64,000 bases of DNA from Bradyrhizobium lablabi (GTDB taxonomy: Bacteria > Pseudomonadota > Alphaproteobacteria > Rhizobiales > Xanthobacteraceae), in the NCBI RefSeq assembly GCF_018129385.1, contig NZ_JAFCLN010000026.1, forward strand, positions 19,458-83,457, given 5' to 3'. Position numbers and translations under genes: made by a program. Of this stretch, positions 58,601 to 64,000 are shown piece by piece. How positions within the stretch are numbered: the first letter of the stretch is position 1; the number at the start of each line of letters is the position of its first letter. Below the pieces are notes generated by a model. That model saw only the letters and a program-made list of their open reading frames with translations, was not told the DNA's origin and searched no databases.

Positions 58601-61600
58601 CCTACAGTCCGTGTTTGCCAACGGCACCGTGGTCAAGGACATCAACAACAACGACGTGACGTCGCACGGTTTCGTCGTGAAATACGCGACCGTCGGCGGC
58701 GACGTCGTCGGCTTTGCCGACGTCAATGGCGACGGTATCCGCAACGGCGGCGAGAACGACGTCTTCCGCATCTCGCAGGCCGCAAACGGCAACATCACTT
58801 TCGACCTGCAGGACCAGATCGATCACCCGCACGCGTCGGGCGACGGCGGAGTCCTCGAACTCAACCTCTCGGCGGCACTGCTGATCGCCGACCATGACGG
58901 CGACACCGCGCCGGTGGCGAGCGGTACGTTCACCGTCAAGGTCGAGAACGACATCCCGGCGGATACCACCGCGACCGTCACGATCAGCGTCGCGGAAGAT
59001 ACGCTGAGCACGAGCGCGCCGACGCCGGTGGACTTCACCAACGGCAACCCGGATGTCGGCAGCACGCTGACCGACGAGGCGCTGTTCACGAATGCCGCCC
59101 TGCAGACCCTGGTGCTGCCGGGTGCCGACGAGCAGGCAGTGTTCAGCCTGAATACCTCGGCCTCGGGCGTCGTGCTGACGAGCAACGGCGAAGTCGCGAC
59201 CTCGCACGGCCTCAACATCCGCATTGGCTTCGACGGCACGAACGTCGTCGGCTACACCAATGGAGTTGGCGGCAACAACCTGACCTATGATGCCGGCGTC
59301 GACCGCATCGTGTTCCAGATCTCGGCGGTCGGTAACGGCGACTTCAGGTTCGACCTGCGCGACAAGATCGATCACATCAGCGACACCACCGGTCTTGACG
59401 GCCTTGGCGACACCGGAACGCTGGTGCTGGATCTCTCGAAGGCACTCGTTGCCACCGATTTCGACGGCGATGCCGTCAATCTCGGCCTCGGCTCGATTCT
59501 CGTGTCGATCGAGAACGACGTTCCGGTTGCGGGCGTCTCGACCGCCTATCTCGACGAAGACGCGCTGAGCGGCAATCTCGGCGGTCCGGACGACTACGAC
59601 ACCGCGACCAATGGTCCGGTCTCGGTCAACGCCAGCCTCAACGTCAATTTCGGCGCCGACGGTGCCGGCACCACCGCGTTCCTGCTCAGCGGCTTCACGC
59701 TGCCGAGCGGTTTCACGCTCGATCCGTCGTCGACATCGAGCCACATCGTCATCAAGCAGGGTGCAACTCCGGTCCTTGAGTTGACGCTGACCAATGCCTC
59801 GACGGGGGCCTATACGGTCACCCAGCTCCATGTGATCGACCATCCGTCGCTCGACAACGCGGCCGGCGACAACACGGAGAACAATCTCCAGTTTACGATC
59901 AGCTACACCGCGACGGACTTCGACGGCGATATCTCCACCGGCTCGTTCACCATCGACGTCGATGACGATACGCCGACCGTGGTCGGATCTAACAGCAGCG
60001 CGCCGACCATCACTGACGATGAAACCTTCCTCGGAACGAACAACACGGCTTCGTTCGCGGGCGCCTTCACGTCGTCCTTCGGTGCTGATGGCGCGGGCAC
60101 GCTGACCTATGCGGTCGGCGTCTCGTCGAGCGGGGTCGATTCGACCCTGATCGACACCGCGACCGGCCATCATGTGTTCCTGTTCCTGGAGAGCGGGGTG
60201 GTTGTCGGCCGCGAAGGCACCGATGCCACCAACGCCCAGGCCAGCGGCGCGATCGTGTTCACGGTCAGCGTCGACGCCAATGGCGTTGTCACGCTGGATC
60301 AGCAGCGCGCGGTGGTCCACACGCCGGACTCCGGGCCGGACCAGGCCACGAATCCGTCCACTGCCAGCCTGATTACCCTGACGGCAACCATCACCGATCA
60401 CGACGGTGACAGCACGAGCGCTACGCTCGATATTGCCGACAACCTGGTGTTCAAGGATGACGCCCCGACGCTGGTCGGGTCGGCCACGCCGATCGTGGCT
60501 GACGTCGACGAAGACGGCCTGAGCGGTCATAACGCCGATGCCGGCCGGTTGGGCGAGACCGGTGCGGTATCGCCGAGCGCGACGGCGACCGGCGTTGCCG
60601 GCTCGCTGAGCGGTTTTGTCAATTTCGGCGCGGATGGTCCGGGCCTGAACGGCTTCCACCTGGCGACCGTCACGACACCGGCCACCACCACGTTCACCTC
60701 GAACGGCCAGCCGATCCTGATCGTGTCGGACGGCACGACACTGCACGGCTATGTCGAGAACGGCGTTGCCGGCTCCGGCTTCGACAGCCTCAACGACCGC
60801 GAAGTGTTCACGCTGACGGTCGGCCTGAATGGTTCGTACAGCTTCACGCTGAAGGACCAGATCGATCATCCGACGCTGGACAGCCAGACCGGCGACAACA
60901 CCGAGAACACGCTCGGCGCCGGAAACCTGATCGACCTGTCGGGCTACATCGTCGCCACCGACGGCGACGGCGATTCCGTCACCCTCGGCTCGGGCACGTT
61001 CAAGATCGACGTGCGCGACGACATTCCGGTCCAGAGCTCGGCGACGGAAACCAACCACGTCGAGGAAGACGCGCTCAACAACACCCAGTCGGACGGCAAC
61101 CAGGAGAACGGCAGCCAGTCGGCGGTGGCCACCGGTTCGCTGACCTCGCTGATCTCGGCCGGCGTCGACGCGCCCGGCACGTTCTCGCTGATCCAGAATC
61201 CGACCGGACTGACTTCGGTCACCTCGAAGGGCGACGCGGTTCTGTATTCGGTCAGCGGCAACACGCTGACCGGCTATGTCGACAGCAACAACAGCGGCGG
61301 CTTCGACGCCAATGACCGGCAGGTATTCACCCTGCAGGTGCAGGCGAACGGCAGCTATACGTTCACGCTGATCGACCAGATCGACCACATTCCGAACGTC
61401 CCGGCGAACGACGACAGCCAGAAGCTGGTGCTGGACTTCACGCACGCGATCCAGTTCACCGACGCGGACGGCGACACGATTGCGCTCACCGGTCCGAGCA
61501 CGACGACGAGCGTCACCACCGGCGTTACCATGCACTCCGGCCAGTATCCGTATCCGGCCGGCTACACCACCGGCGGCGTGACGTTCCATGGCGTCGAGTT

Positions 61601-64000
61601 CACCGGCAGCGACACCCACACCTTCAGCCAGAGCTCCTTCAATGTGTCCGGGCAGGGCGCCGCGGTCGCCAACAATCTTCTCGAGGACAACGAAGGCATC
61701 ATCATCTCGAAGCCTGGCACGGATGCGGTCAGCTTCACCATCAACGGCAATGTCACCGGCACGATCACCTGGGAGGCCTACAACGGCAGCCTTCCCGTGT
61801 CCGGCAGCACCGGTGTGACCGGCGGGCCGATCACCATCCCGGCCAATGGCGGCCTTGTGACGATCGATCCGGCGGCGGATTTCGACCACATCATCATCCG
61901 CTTCGACGTGGCGAACGGCGACAAATTCCGTGTGGAGAACTTCTCGACCACGACGGTCACCACCACGAACGGCGGTGTGTTCACGATCGGCATCGAGGAC
62001 GACCTGCCGGTCGCGCTGAACGGCAGCGCGTCGGTCGGCACGGTGTTCGAGGACACGCTGACCGGCCTGTCGACGGGCAATCAGGAAGGCGGTAGCCAGC
62101 CGACGTCGATCACGTTCGGCGCCTCGGCGTTCACCTCGCTGGTGTCCGTGGGCGCCGACGATGCGCCGACGCTGTCGTTCAACGTATCGAAGGACGGCAC
62201 TTCGGCCGGCGTCACCTCGAAGGGATCCGCGGTTGCGTTTGAGGTCGAGACCGACGTGGTCACCGGCAAGGCAGCTGACGGCCGCACGGTGTTCACGCTG
62301 ACCGACAATGGCGACGGCACGTTCACCTTCAAGCTGTTCGACCAGGTCGACCACTCGAACGCCTCGGGCGATGCGGGCACGCTGGAGCTCAACCTGGCGT
62401 CGCTGTTCCGCGCCACCGACTTCGATGGTGACAGCGTCGGCCTGACGGGCTCGCTCATCGTCACCATCGAAAACGATATCCCGACCACCGCCTCGAACTC
62501 GCTGGTCGTTGCGAATGAGGACGACCTGGGCGGCGGCAATGCCGGCGGAACCGGCGATGACAGCTCGGCCAACCTGACCGGCACCTTGCACTTCGCGGTC
62601 GGCGCCGATGAGCCGGCGGCGGTGGGCTTCGCCTCGCTGAACAACACTGCCGTGACCGACGTCAACGGCGCTGCCGTGACGGTCGGTGGCGTTGCCCTGC
62701 AATATGTGTGGGTCTCCGCGACCCACACGCTGTACGCAACACCCGATGGCACGACGGCGAATGCGGCGTTCAAGGTTGAGATCACCAACGCCGCAACCGG
62801 CGCGTACCAGTTCACGCTGCTGCATGCGATCGACCACCCCGGTCACGACAATCCGTCGACGACGCCGGCGGTCGAGACTTCCTATGAAGACAACATCAAT
62901 ATCAACCTGACCTACACCGTCACCGACAAGGACGGTGACAGCACCACCGGCACGCTCGCCGTCTCGATCGATGACGACACGCCAATTGCGAATGCGGAGC
63001 TTTCACAGAACGTCGTGGAGGGCACTTCCACTACCGGCACGCTGGACTTTGCTCCGGGCGCCGATGGCGCGAAGGTGACGCATATCAACGGCACCGAGTT
63101 GGTGTTCAACCCGGCCGATTCGAACTATTCCCAGGCGATCGTCACCGACCACGGCACCCTGAAGGTGAAGGCGGACGGCAGCTACCTCTTTACGGCGCAG
63201 GGGGATGATTTCTATCTGACTGGCGGCACGGTCACCGGCACCTTCACCGTCACGGATCGCGACGGCGACACTTCGACCGCCAGCTTCACCTTCAACGTCA
63301 CGGACGATGCGGACGTGACCGCGGTGACGCTGAACGACGTGACCGTGAACGAGGGCGTGGGTACGGCGACGATCTCGGCCAGCGTGGACCATGCACCGCA
63401 GGGCAGCGACCTGCATCTCACCCTGAGCAACGGTGCGACGATCACGATCCTCGCCGGTCAGACCACCGGCACATCGACGGCATTCCCGATCCAGGGCGAA
63501 GACCCCTACATCGATCACGAGACCTACACCGTCTCGATCACCGCTGCGAGCGGCGGCAATTACGAGGCGTTGAATACCGCCGACACCGCGACGGTGACGG
63601 TCAACGACACGATCAATACCAACTTCGTGACCCTCGACGACGTCGTCGTTCTCGAGAACCAGACGATCGTCTACACGGCGCACATGAACTACGCGACGAC
63701 TGAAGATGTCGTCGTGACGCTGAGCAATGGCGTCGTGATCACCTTCACGCCCGGACAGTTGAACGCATCTTCCGCGCCGCAGCCGGCGCAAGGCGAAGAC
63801 GTGTATGTCGACGGCGAGGTGATCCCGGTTTCGATCACAAGCGTGGTCGGTGGCAATTTCGAAGCGATCGACAAGACCGACACCGCGACCGTGACGGTCA
63901 ACGACACCATCGATCCGACCACCATCACGCTGAACGACCCGCCGGTGCTGGAAGGCGGCAACGTCACGCTGACGGCGACGGTGTCGAGCGCACCGCAGCT
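46176..64000 (+). CDS. Giant modular T1SS-type adhesin (LapA-like), runs past window end
   Basis: Reads from ATG 46176 (AGGGGTAGG upstream) to the window edge without a stop: over 5,941 codons, so at least about 590 kDa. The N-terminus (IRIFKLTKPLSEQAVVVNVG) has no Sec signal and resembles the LapA-type retention region, followed by PAAG at residues 122-125, a LapG-type cleavage sequence. Then come about 25 T1SS-143/DUF5801-like repeats, each with an ExD-L opening, a QLDH/AIDH motif, TDxDGD and a closing D-D/N-x-P; three carbohydrate-binding-like inserts; one split VWA domain; and Ig-like repeats at the edge. Asp-rich DxDGD loops suggest Ca2+ binding. Likely exported by a type I system and held in the outer membrane for biofilm or root attachment. 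The C-terminal RTX/secretion signal should lie beyond the window. The secretion route is inferred. Confidence 0.93.
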   Translation, partial: MNAQFQVAQATGASGSNKATPIRIFKLTKPLSEQAVVVNVGYDQKVQLDFTSIANDRITLVRVGEKLIILFDNKSTVTVEPFFDSRHDSAQNFTIEVAPGREVSIGEFASLFPISTDQSVLPAAGDGGASGAQASGANFSNPTVDPLNSGNPLDLLGQEQLGTFSSTFEVGLLVNGFPTTSANAELVFDEDGLNGGNLGGPDDRDPLTNGPISATGILAHTYGSDGAGTTLLLATGAPVGFTYTLSGGGTVVTVSQFQNGGNVDIIRIVLSNTTDGAFTITQLHAIDHPAGGTEDDLSFVFNYRVTDSNGDIVDGSLSLSVDDDSPVVGENTPVVFDEDALAGGNQGGTGDFDPATNGPITATGTLAHSYGADNAGTILLNDAGAPEGFTYSVDATGTVLTVSQMQNGVSVDVLQLTLTDTTSGSYSITQLHAINHAPGQDENNQSFTFSYDVTDHDGDTASGTLSLTVNDDTPIALPGDGNGEGEGSGSFTFATVYEDGLNNGQSLGNEEPFHSATSVNITAADLLGLVSFGVDQPGSFSLNPDATAPALFSHGDPVSYSVVGDTLTASAGGRTVFTLHDNGDQTFTFTLVDQLDHQGFGDFETLTINLASAFLATDSDGDSVVLDGTFNIAVENDIPVTASNTLVSVDEDDLTPAGNGDTTSPGDDATAVSPVTGTLNFTVGADESATVGFASLDGTAVLDTNGAAVKAGGVELTYLWDSATNTLYATPDGTAGSAAFKIEVTNPSTGAYSFSLLGQLDHPGHDDPGVEGTQTAYEDNINIDLTYTVTDFDHDSATGTLSISIDDDMPIALPGNSEGEGEGSGSFTFATVYEDGLNNQQSVGNQEPFHTDTSVVITAADLSGLVSFGADQPGSFFSLNSDATAPTLFSHGDPVTYSVSGNTLTASAGERIVFTLHDNGDQTFTFTLVDQLDHQGFGDFETLTINLASAFRATDSDGDSIVLNGTFNIAVENDIPVTASNTLVSVDEDDLTPAGNGDTTSPGDDTTAVSPVIGTLNFSVGADESATVGFASLDGAAVLDTNGAAVKAGGVELTYLWDSATNTLYATPDGTAGSAAFKIEVTNPSTGAYSFSLLGQLDHPGHDDPGVEGTQTAYEDNINIDLTYTVTDFDQDSATGTLSISIDDDMPILVQAPVNLISNGDFSQGTFASFPAFGGVAGPGGVTGWVVSNSTFEPPAPGGLQVERVFDGYLGMHTSTHGDMIDMGASPGNIQISQQLSGLTAGQTYAIQFEAGAPYPETATLEVIWNNTVIGTIHPTGPMTSYSYVVTATGIAANDQITFREVGQGHATIAGSADEGYHGTYLANVSVIATAVVDEDGLTGQLSFGNHDSQVGDALDANTDGDANEATATGNLNIQWGADNLDSAAADTTTGPFGTLVQDAPGGAANRSVTFTDANVTVAGGVPLTSQGVEVTFHLNSDGTVLTGVAGERTVFEVSLSDDGTGSYRFVLLDQLDHAPNGNENDIALTFNYTATDSDGDAVDGKFIVSVDDDVPVQATSATVSDSVQEDALTDANSNHQSIGNAEGGQTTVATGSLSSLVSIGADELGTFSLVQNPSGLTSVTSKGETVLYTVSGNTLTGYVDGNNNGFDASDRQVFTLEVQSNGDYKFTLLDQVDHTPNSPANDDSQTLILNLSSAIRFTDDDGDTITLSDGFTISIEDDIPVTASNTLVTVDEDDLASGNHDTTSPGDDATSVSPVTGTLQFAVGADEPAAVGFASLDGAAVLDTNGAAVKAGGVALTYLWDSATNTLYATPDGTAGNAAFKIEVTDTSTGAYSFSLLGQLDHPGHDNPSTTGTVETAYEDNINIDLTYTVTDKDGDTATGTLSVSIDDDMPILAAAPTNLIANGDFSQGTFTSASFGGIAQPDGVTGWVVANSTFEPPGSGHLQVERVIDGYLGMHSSTHGEMIDMGASPGNIQISQQLSGLTAGQTYAIQFEAGAPYPATATLEVIWNNTVIGTIHPTGPMTSYSYVVTASGIAANDQITFREVGQGHATIPGAADEGYHGTYLANVSVVATAVVDEDGLTGPAAFGNHDSQVGDNVVPDTDGDNNEATATGNLNIQWGADNLDSATPDGTAGSFGTLVQDAPGGAANRSVTFTDANVTVAGGVPLTSHGEAVTFHLNSDGTVLTGMAGERAVFEVSLSDDGTGSYRFVLLDQLDHAPNGNENDIALTFNYTATDSDGDAVSSKFIVSVDDDMPTAGENAIVYTDDETATHTDAAPNLGGADDYTGTPAANLTGTLAHAYGADGAGTTLLLATNPTPGFVYTLSAGGTVLTISQIQDGSPVDVMKLTLTNTTSGAYTVEQLNAIDHSAPGASEENLLLNVNYRVTDGDGDTVDGALTINVDDDTPTLIADDICESTPAEPGDVANFVLVLDTSGSIESGQLSLVQNAVENLLEQIGSSGAQNVRIHIVQFDTTASAVGTYDIIVNGALVQSALDDAISDVDALNSGGNTNYEAGLQQALQFIQGYTPTLEVNNTISTFDANQPGGDNDTAQIIGNGSTQIALVTAWTSPGTANSQLLDVGGDIGDGFGANDDAIDQGQMVRFDFGAFDNTFNATTVSNFVSGGFNGVPVTSATFLLDDRTSGGDTDFSYKIVFVGGGEETGVRSVDGPSESLTLAGTGSNAGKQIAYVEFSVGNGDSGDVDLVSVTQPSVAPGTLPNADVNSLIFISDGEPNTANGDNGGTISVGAQAAIDQILGSDGSNEVGETEGNSGGLDQAFTIQAYHVGSPTVTVSVNSSSSYDANSASGNNDTARIVGNGSTQIALVSGWTAPGTTNGQLVDVNGNSDGIDDGWGVQGGSSDQNVNTTELLRFDFGSFNNFGVANYTSNGFSGLNVLSATFTLDDNTSSGNTNFAYTIHFVGGGTQSGSSDVNGSTNVTLTGTGGNAGLLIDYIEFSVTGGSSTAGDIDLQSVVIPNPALSLLDQVEGTGGDADSITSPGDLSSSLSQLIASLAGTPGSEANCGPIVVHDETSGIGAQGPNGQNDVAGSTVVGSTTIAGLFAGVANPGSDPDATADNGAIGFARSGAGVSPVTFTANYGADGPATSNPVALTLSINGANGAVDSGLVTTDNHKIYLFLEGGQVVGRVDHDDSGTATAGDPAAFAVAINPTTGELYVAQYLSLKHPTPGASHDEQVVMANDAIRVTVTITDHDLDQVSSQAISIGKYIGFQDDGPTATALGIGNETLVLDETRPLDTDTDGVAPNGLATITGTFADNFATPVYGSDGAGSTTYALVLNGTNVNSGLFALDPTDTTVVGNDGIGQGDPIVLNQSGNTITGTVGSAKYFEITVNPATGQITFTQFANIWHGNTGNDDDTSTLTLSNADLLKLVQTVTDGDGDTATASINLGTGVFQIQDDGPSVSANQTVYTDDETATHPDAAPNLGGADDYTGTPAANLTGTLAHDYGTDGAGSTLLLGTNPTPGFIYTLSPGGTVLTISQMQDNTLVDVIKVTLTNATSGAYTVEQLNEIDHSAPGASEENLLLNVSYRVTDSDGDTVDGSLTINVDDDTPTVASNTLATVDEDDLTAGNHNTTSPGDDTAAVSATGTLQFSFGADGAGTVGFASMNSTAVVDTAGHAVTAGGQALSYLWDSSTNTLYATPDGTAGHAAFKISINPTSGAYTFTLLGQVDHPEHDDPNVTGTQTAYEDNININLTYTVTDHDGDPITGTFGISIDDDMPIIGSAAANTNLIVNGSFEQGHDDLGNNQWSIYHSIPGWTTVDIGAAGPNGDIPFEIQTGNVSGVPAQDGNSLVELDSDPTGGNLSGGDHFNNSSPLRLNTTIQQVVAGTQSGENYELTFYYAPRPGAGDADSSSLNVLWNGTVVKTIDSTGMTPGVWQLITVSVIGTGPGDKLAFQGAGQENQLGALIDNVSLVRAIFVDEDGLTGPLSFGNHDAQPGDNSVANTDGDNNEATATGHLNIQWGADNLDSGVDTAAGPAQSGTLIQDAWNGIGDRSLTFTNTTVGVSGVSSLTSKGDAVVFSANADGTVLTGVANGRTVIEISLSDEGTGAFRVVLKDQLDHAPGNAENDIFLTFNYTATDSDGDAVTGSFTVGVDDDMPVANASAYVSGQVDEDDLSAGVGGDNSTGIAAEGNGPSDAVTDKTVFLAATLNTLIGGSGADEPASIVLQSVFANGTVVKDINNNDVTSHGFVVKYATVGGDVVGFADVNGDGIRNGGENDVFRISQAANGNITFDLQDQIDHPHASGDGGVLELNLSAALLIADHDGDTAPVASGTFTVKVENDIPADTTATVTISVAEDTLSTSAPTPVDFTNGNPDVGSTLTDEALFTNAALQTLVLPGADEQAVFSLNTSASGVVLTSNGEVATSHGLNIRIGFDGTNVVGYTNGVGGNNLTYDAGVDRIVFQISAVGNGDFRFDLRDKIDHISDTTGLDGLGDTGTLVLDLSKALVATDFDGDAVNLGLGSILVSIENDVPVAGVSTAYLDEDALSGNLGGPDDYDTATNGPVSVNASLNVNFGADGAGTTAFLLSGFTLPSGFTLDPSSTSSHIVIKQGATPVLELTLTNASTGAYTVTQLHVIDHPSLDNAAGDNTENNLQFTISYTATDFDGDISTGSFTIDVDDDTPTVVGSNSSAPTITDDETFLGTNNTASFAGAFTSSFGADGAGTLTYAVGVSSSGVDSTLIDTATGHHVFLFLESGVVVGREGTDATNAQASGAIVFTVSVDANGVVTLDQQRAVVHTPDSGPDQATNPSTASLITLTATITDHDGDSTSATLDIADNLVFKDDAPTLVGSATPIVADVDEDGLSGHNADAGRLGETGAVSPSATATGVAGSLSGFVNFGADGPGLNGFHLATVTTPATTTFTSNGQPILIVSDGTTLHGYVENGVAGSGFDSLNDREVFTLTVGLNGSYSFTLKDQIDHPTLDSQTGDNTENTLGAGNLIDLSGYIVATDGDGDSVTLGSGTFKIDVRDDIPVQSSATETNHVEEDALNNTQSDGNQENGSQSAVATGSLTSLISAGVDAPGTFSLIQNPTGLTSVTSKGDAVLYSVSGNTLTGYVDSNNSGGFDANDRQVFTLQVQANGSYTFTLIDQIDHIPNVPANDDSQKLVLDFTHAIQFTDADGDTIALTGPSTTTSVTTGVTMHSGQYPYPAGYTTGGVTFHGVEFTGSDTHTFSQSSFNVSGQGAAVANNLLEDNEGIIISKPGTDAVSFTINGNVTGTITWEAYNGSLPVSGSTGVTGGPITIPANGGLVTIDPAADFDHIIIRFDVANGDKFRVENFSTTTVTTTNGGVFTIGIEDDLPVALNGSASVGTVFEDTLTGLSTGNQEGGSQPTSITFGASAFTSLVSVGADDAPTLSFNVSKDGTSAGVTSKGSAVAFEVETDVVTGKAADGRTVFTLTDNGDGTFTFKLFDQVDHSNASGDAGTLELNLASLFRATDFDGDSVGLTGSLIVTIENDIPTTASNSLVVANEDDLGGGNAGGTGDDSSANLTGTLHFAVGADEPAAVGFASLNNTAVTDVNGAAVTVGGVALQYVWVSATHTLYATPDGTTANAAFKVEITNAATGAYQFTLLHAIDHPGHDNPSTTPAVETSYEDNININLTYTVTDKDGDSTTGTLAVSIDDDTPIANAELSQNVVEGTSTTGTLDFAPGADGAKVTHINGTELVFNPADSNYSQAIVTDHGTLKVKADGSYLFTAQGDDFYLTGGTVTGTFTVTDRDGDTSTASFTFNVTDDADVTAVTLNDVTVNEGVGTATISASVDHAPQGSDLHLTLSNGATITILAGQTTGTSTAFPIQGEDPYIDHETYTVSITAASGGNYEALNTADTATVTVNDTINTNFVTLDDVVVLENQTIVYTAHMNYATTEDVVVTLSNGVVITFTPGQLNASSAPQPAQGEDVYVDGEVIPVSITSVVGGNFEAIDKTDTATVTVNDTIDPTTITLNDPPVLEGGNVTLTATVSSAPQ
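47597..49617 (+). repeat. Tandem duplication of a two-repeat block inside the adhesin
   Basis: The block 47597-48606 is repeated at 48607-49617 with a period of 1,011 bases (337 codons). The last part of each block is nearly identical over long runs (for example around 48061-48180 and 49072-49191), while the starts are more diverged, as expected after duplication and partial homogenisation. Confidence 0.85.
49092..50710 (+). repeat. Adhesin supermodule copy 1 (repeat - CBM-like - repeat)
   Basis: A VTASNTLVSVDEDDL-type repeat, a CBM-like insert (49617-50160, LISNGDFSQGTF then GVTGWVVSNSTFEPP and ISQQLSGLTAGQTYAIQFEA), and a VVDEDGLTG-type repeat. The insert resembles galactose-binding-like domains of the DUF642/CBM kind. 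Confidence 0.75.
51203..52815 (+). repeat. Adhesin supermodule copy 2
   Basis: Same order as copy 1, with its CBM-like insert at 51728-52275. The insert and following repeat match copy 1 closely at a fixed offset of 2,115 bases (705 codons), so copies 1 and 2 are a recent in-frame direct duplication. Confidence 0.8.
53278..55130 (+). other. VWA module of the adhesin, split by two related inserts and bracketed by Cys
   Basis: Residues about 2369-2985. A MIDAS metal site can be assembled: DTSGS (2393-2397), the Thr of GGNTNYEAG (2471) and the Asp of FISDGEP (2690). Between Thr and Asp lies a 180-residue insert (53655-54186), and after the Asp strand a second, related insert (54429-54975); both contain NDTA-x-I-GNGSTQIALV and a final D-V/I-DL-x-SV. 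Cys codons are at 53298 and 55116. Confidence 0.8.
56755..58395 (+). repeat. Adhesin supermodule copy 3 (diverged)
   Basis: Same order as copies 1 and 2, but the CBM-like insert (57265-57860) is diverged: LIVNGSFEQGHDDLGNNQWS, GWTTVDIG and LTFYYAPRPGAGDADSSSLN. The flanking repeats are still clearly of the same two types. Confidence 0.7.
61494..61970 (+). other. Unique insert domain in the adhesin
   Basis: About 155 residues inserted near the end of one repeat (after FTDADGDTIALTGP). It reads as beta-rich (GVTFHGVEFTGSDTHTFSQS; GIIISKPGTDAVSFTINGNV; HIIIRFDVANGDKFRVENFS) and occurs once in the window. Not assigned to a family. Confidence 0.5.
63316..64000 (+). other. LapA-type Ig-like repeats begin
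   Basis: From residue about 5714 the repeat type changes to units of about 100 residues: two full and the start of a third, each with VTLxD-x-VxE/V-E-G, LTLSNGATITI, GQTTGT, GEDxYVD and TATVTVNDTI. This is the Ig-like tandem of LapA-class adhesins and probably continues to the right. Confidence 0.75.

Noticed and set aside
58602..62846. 1,414-codon minus-strand open frame
   Set aside because: Same reason: antisense to adhesin repeats, no domain and no start context.

Overview
The window looks like chromosomal DNA of a Bradyrhizobium-type alphaproteobacterium (Nitrobacteraceae, Rhizobiales). The reasons are high GC, the gene order glyA-nrdR-ribD-ribE-ribH-nusB-thiL-hppA, the order bamE / cbp3-DUF177-plsX-fabH-ihfA-merR, a HemB with the Asp-rich (Mg-type) metal site known from B. 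japonicum, an LdtR-type MarR regulator, many Bug/TctC and Liv-type binding proteins, and intergenic palindromes of the kind that litter Bradyrhizobium genomes. The assignment is an inference from content; no database was searched.

Layout. 1-10.9 kb is accessory metabolism: a 5'-truncated PaaI thioesterase, then three minus-strand genes whose products all carry twin-arginine-like signals (a Bug binding protein, a HisC-like aminotransferase, an aldo/keto reductase), an AraC regulator, a CMD-VOC-binding protein set, an SDR, the aminoacyl-tRNA-protein transferase Bpt, an RDD membrane protein and a DUF6151 protein. 10.9-20 kb is a coherent amide uptake and hydrolysis locus: binding protein, LivH, a fused LivM-LivG, LivF, an AtzG-like small subunit, an AtzE/GatA-like amidase and a nitrilase-family hydrolase in one minus-strand run. 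A divergent formamidase and a solo IS3-OrfA-like HTH protein lie at its upstream end. 20-26.7 kb holds hemB, a membrane protein, a second AraC regulator, ldtR, a DUF1062 protein, small unknowns and a GST. 26.7-27.66 kb is non-coding and repeat-rich. 27.66-35.84 kb is the glyA-to-hppA housekeeping run, ended by a strong terminator. 35.9-42.3 kb holds a Bug protein, BamE, Cbp3, DUF177, PlsX, FabH, IHF-alpha, a MerR regulator and tRNA-Pro(GGG). 42.4-45.9 kb is a patch of short, mostly secreted proteins of unknown function.

From 46,176 to the right edge one plus-strand frame stays open for more than 5,941 codons. It encodes a giant, modular, probably type I-secreted adhesin. It has a LapA-like N-terminal retention region with a candidate LapG cleavage site (Pro-Ala-Ala-Gly, residues 122-125), about 25 repeats of roughly 110-200 residues ending in D-D/N-x-P motifs, three carbohydrate-binding-like inserts, a von Willebrand A domain split by two copies of a related insert, and, at the edge, LapA-type Ig-like repeats. 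By a manual codon scan it has only two cysteines, which bracket the VWA module. This is the most unusual object in the window. The very long minus-strand open frames over it are antisense shadows.
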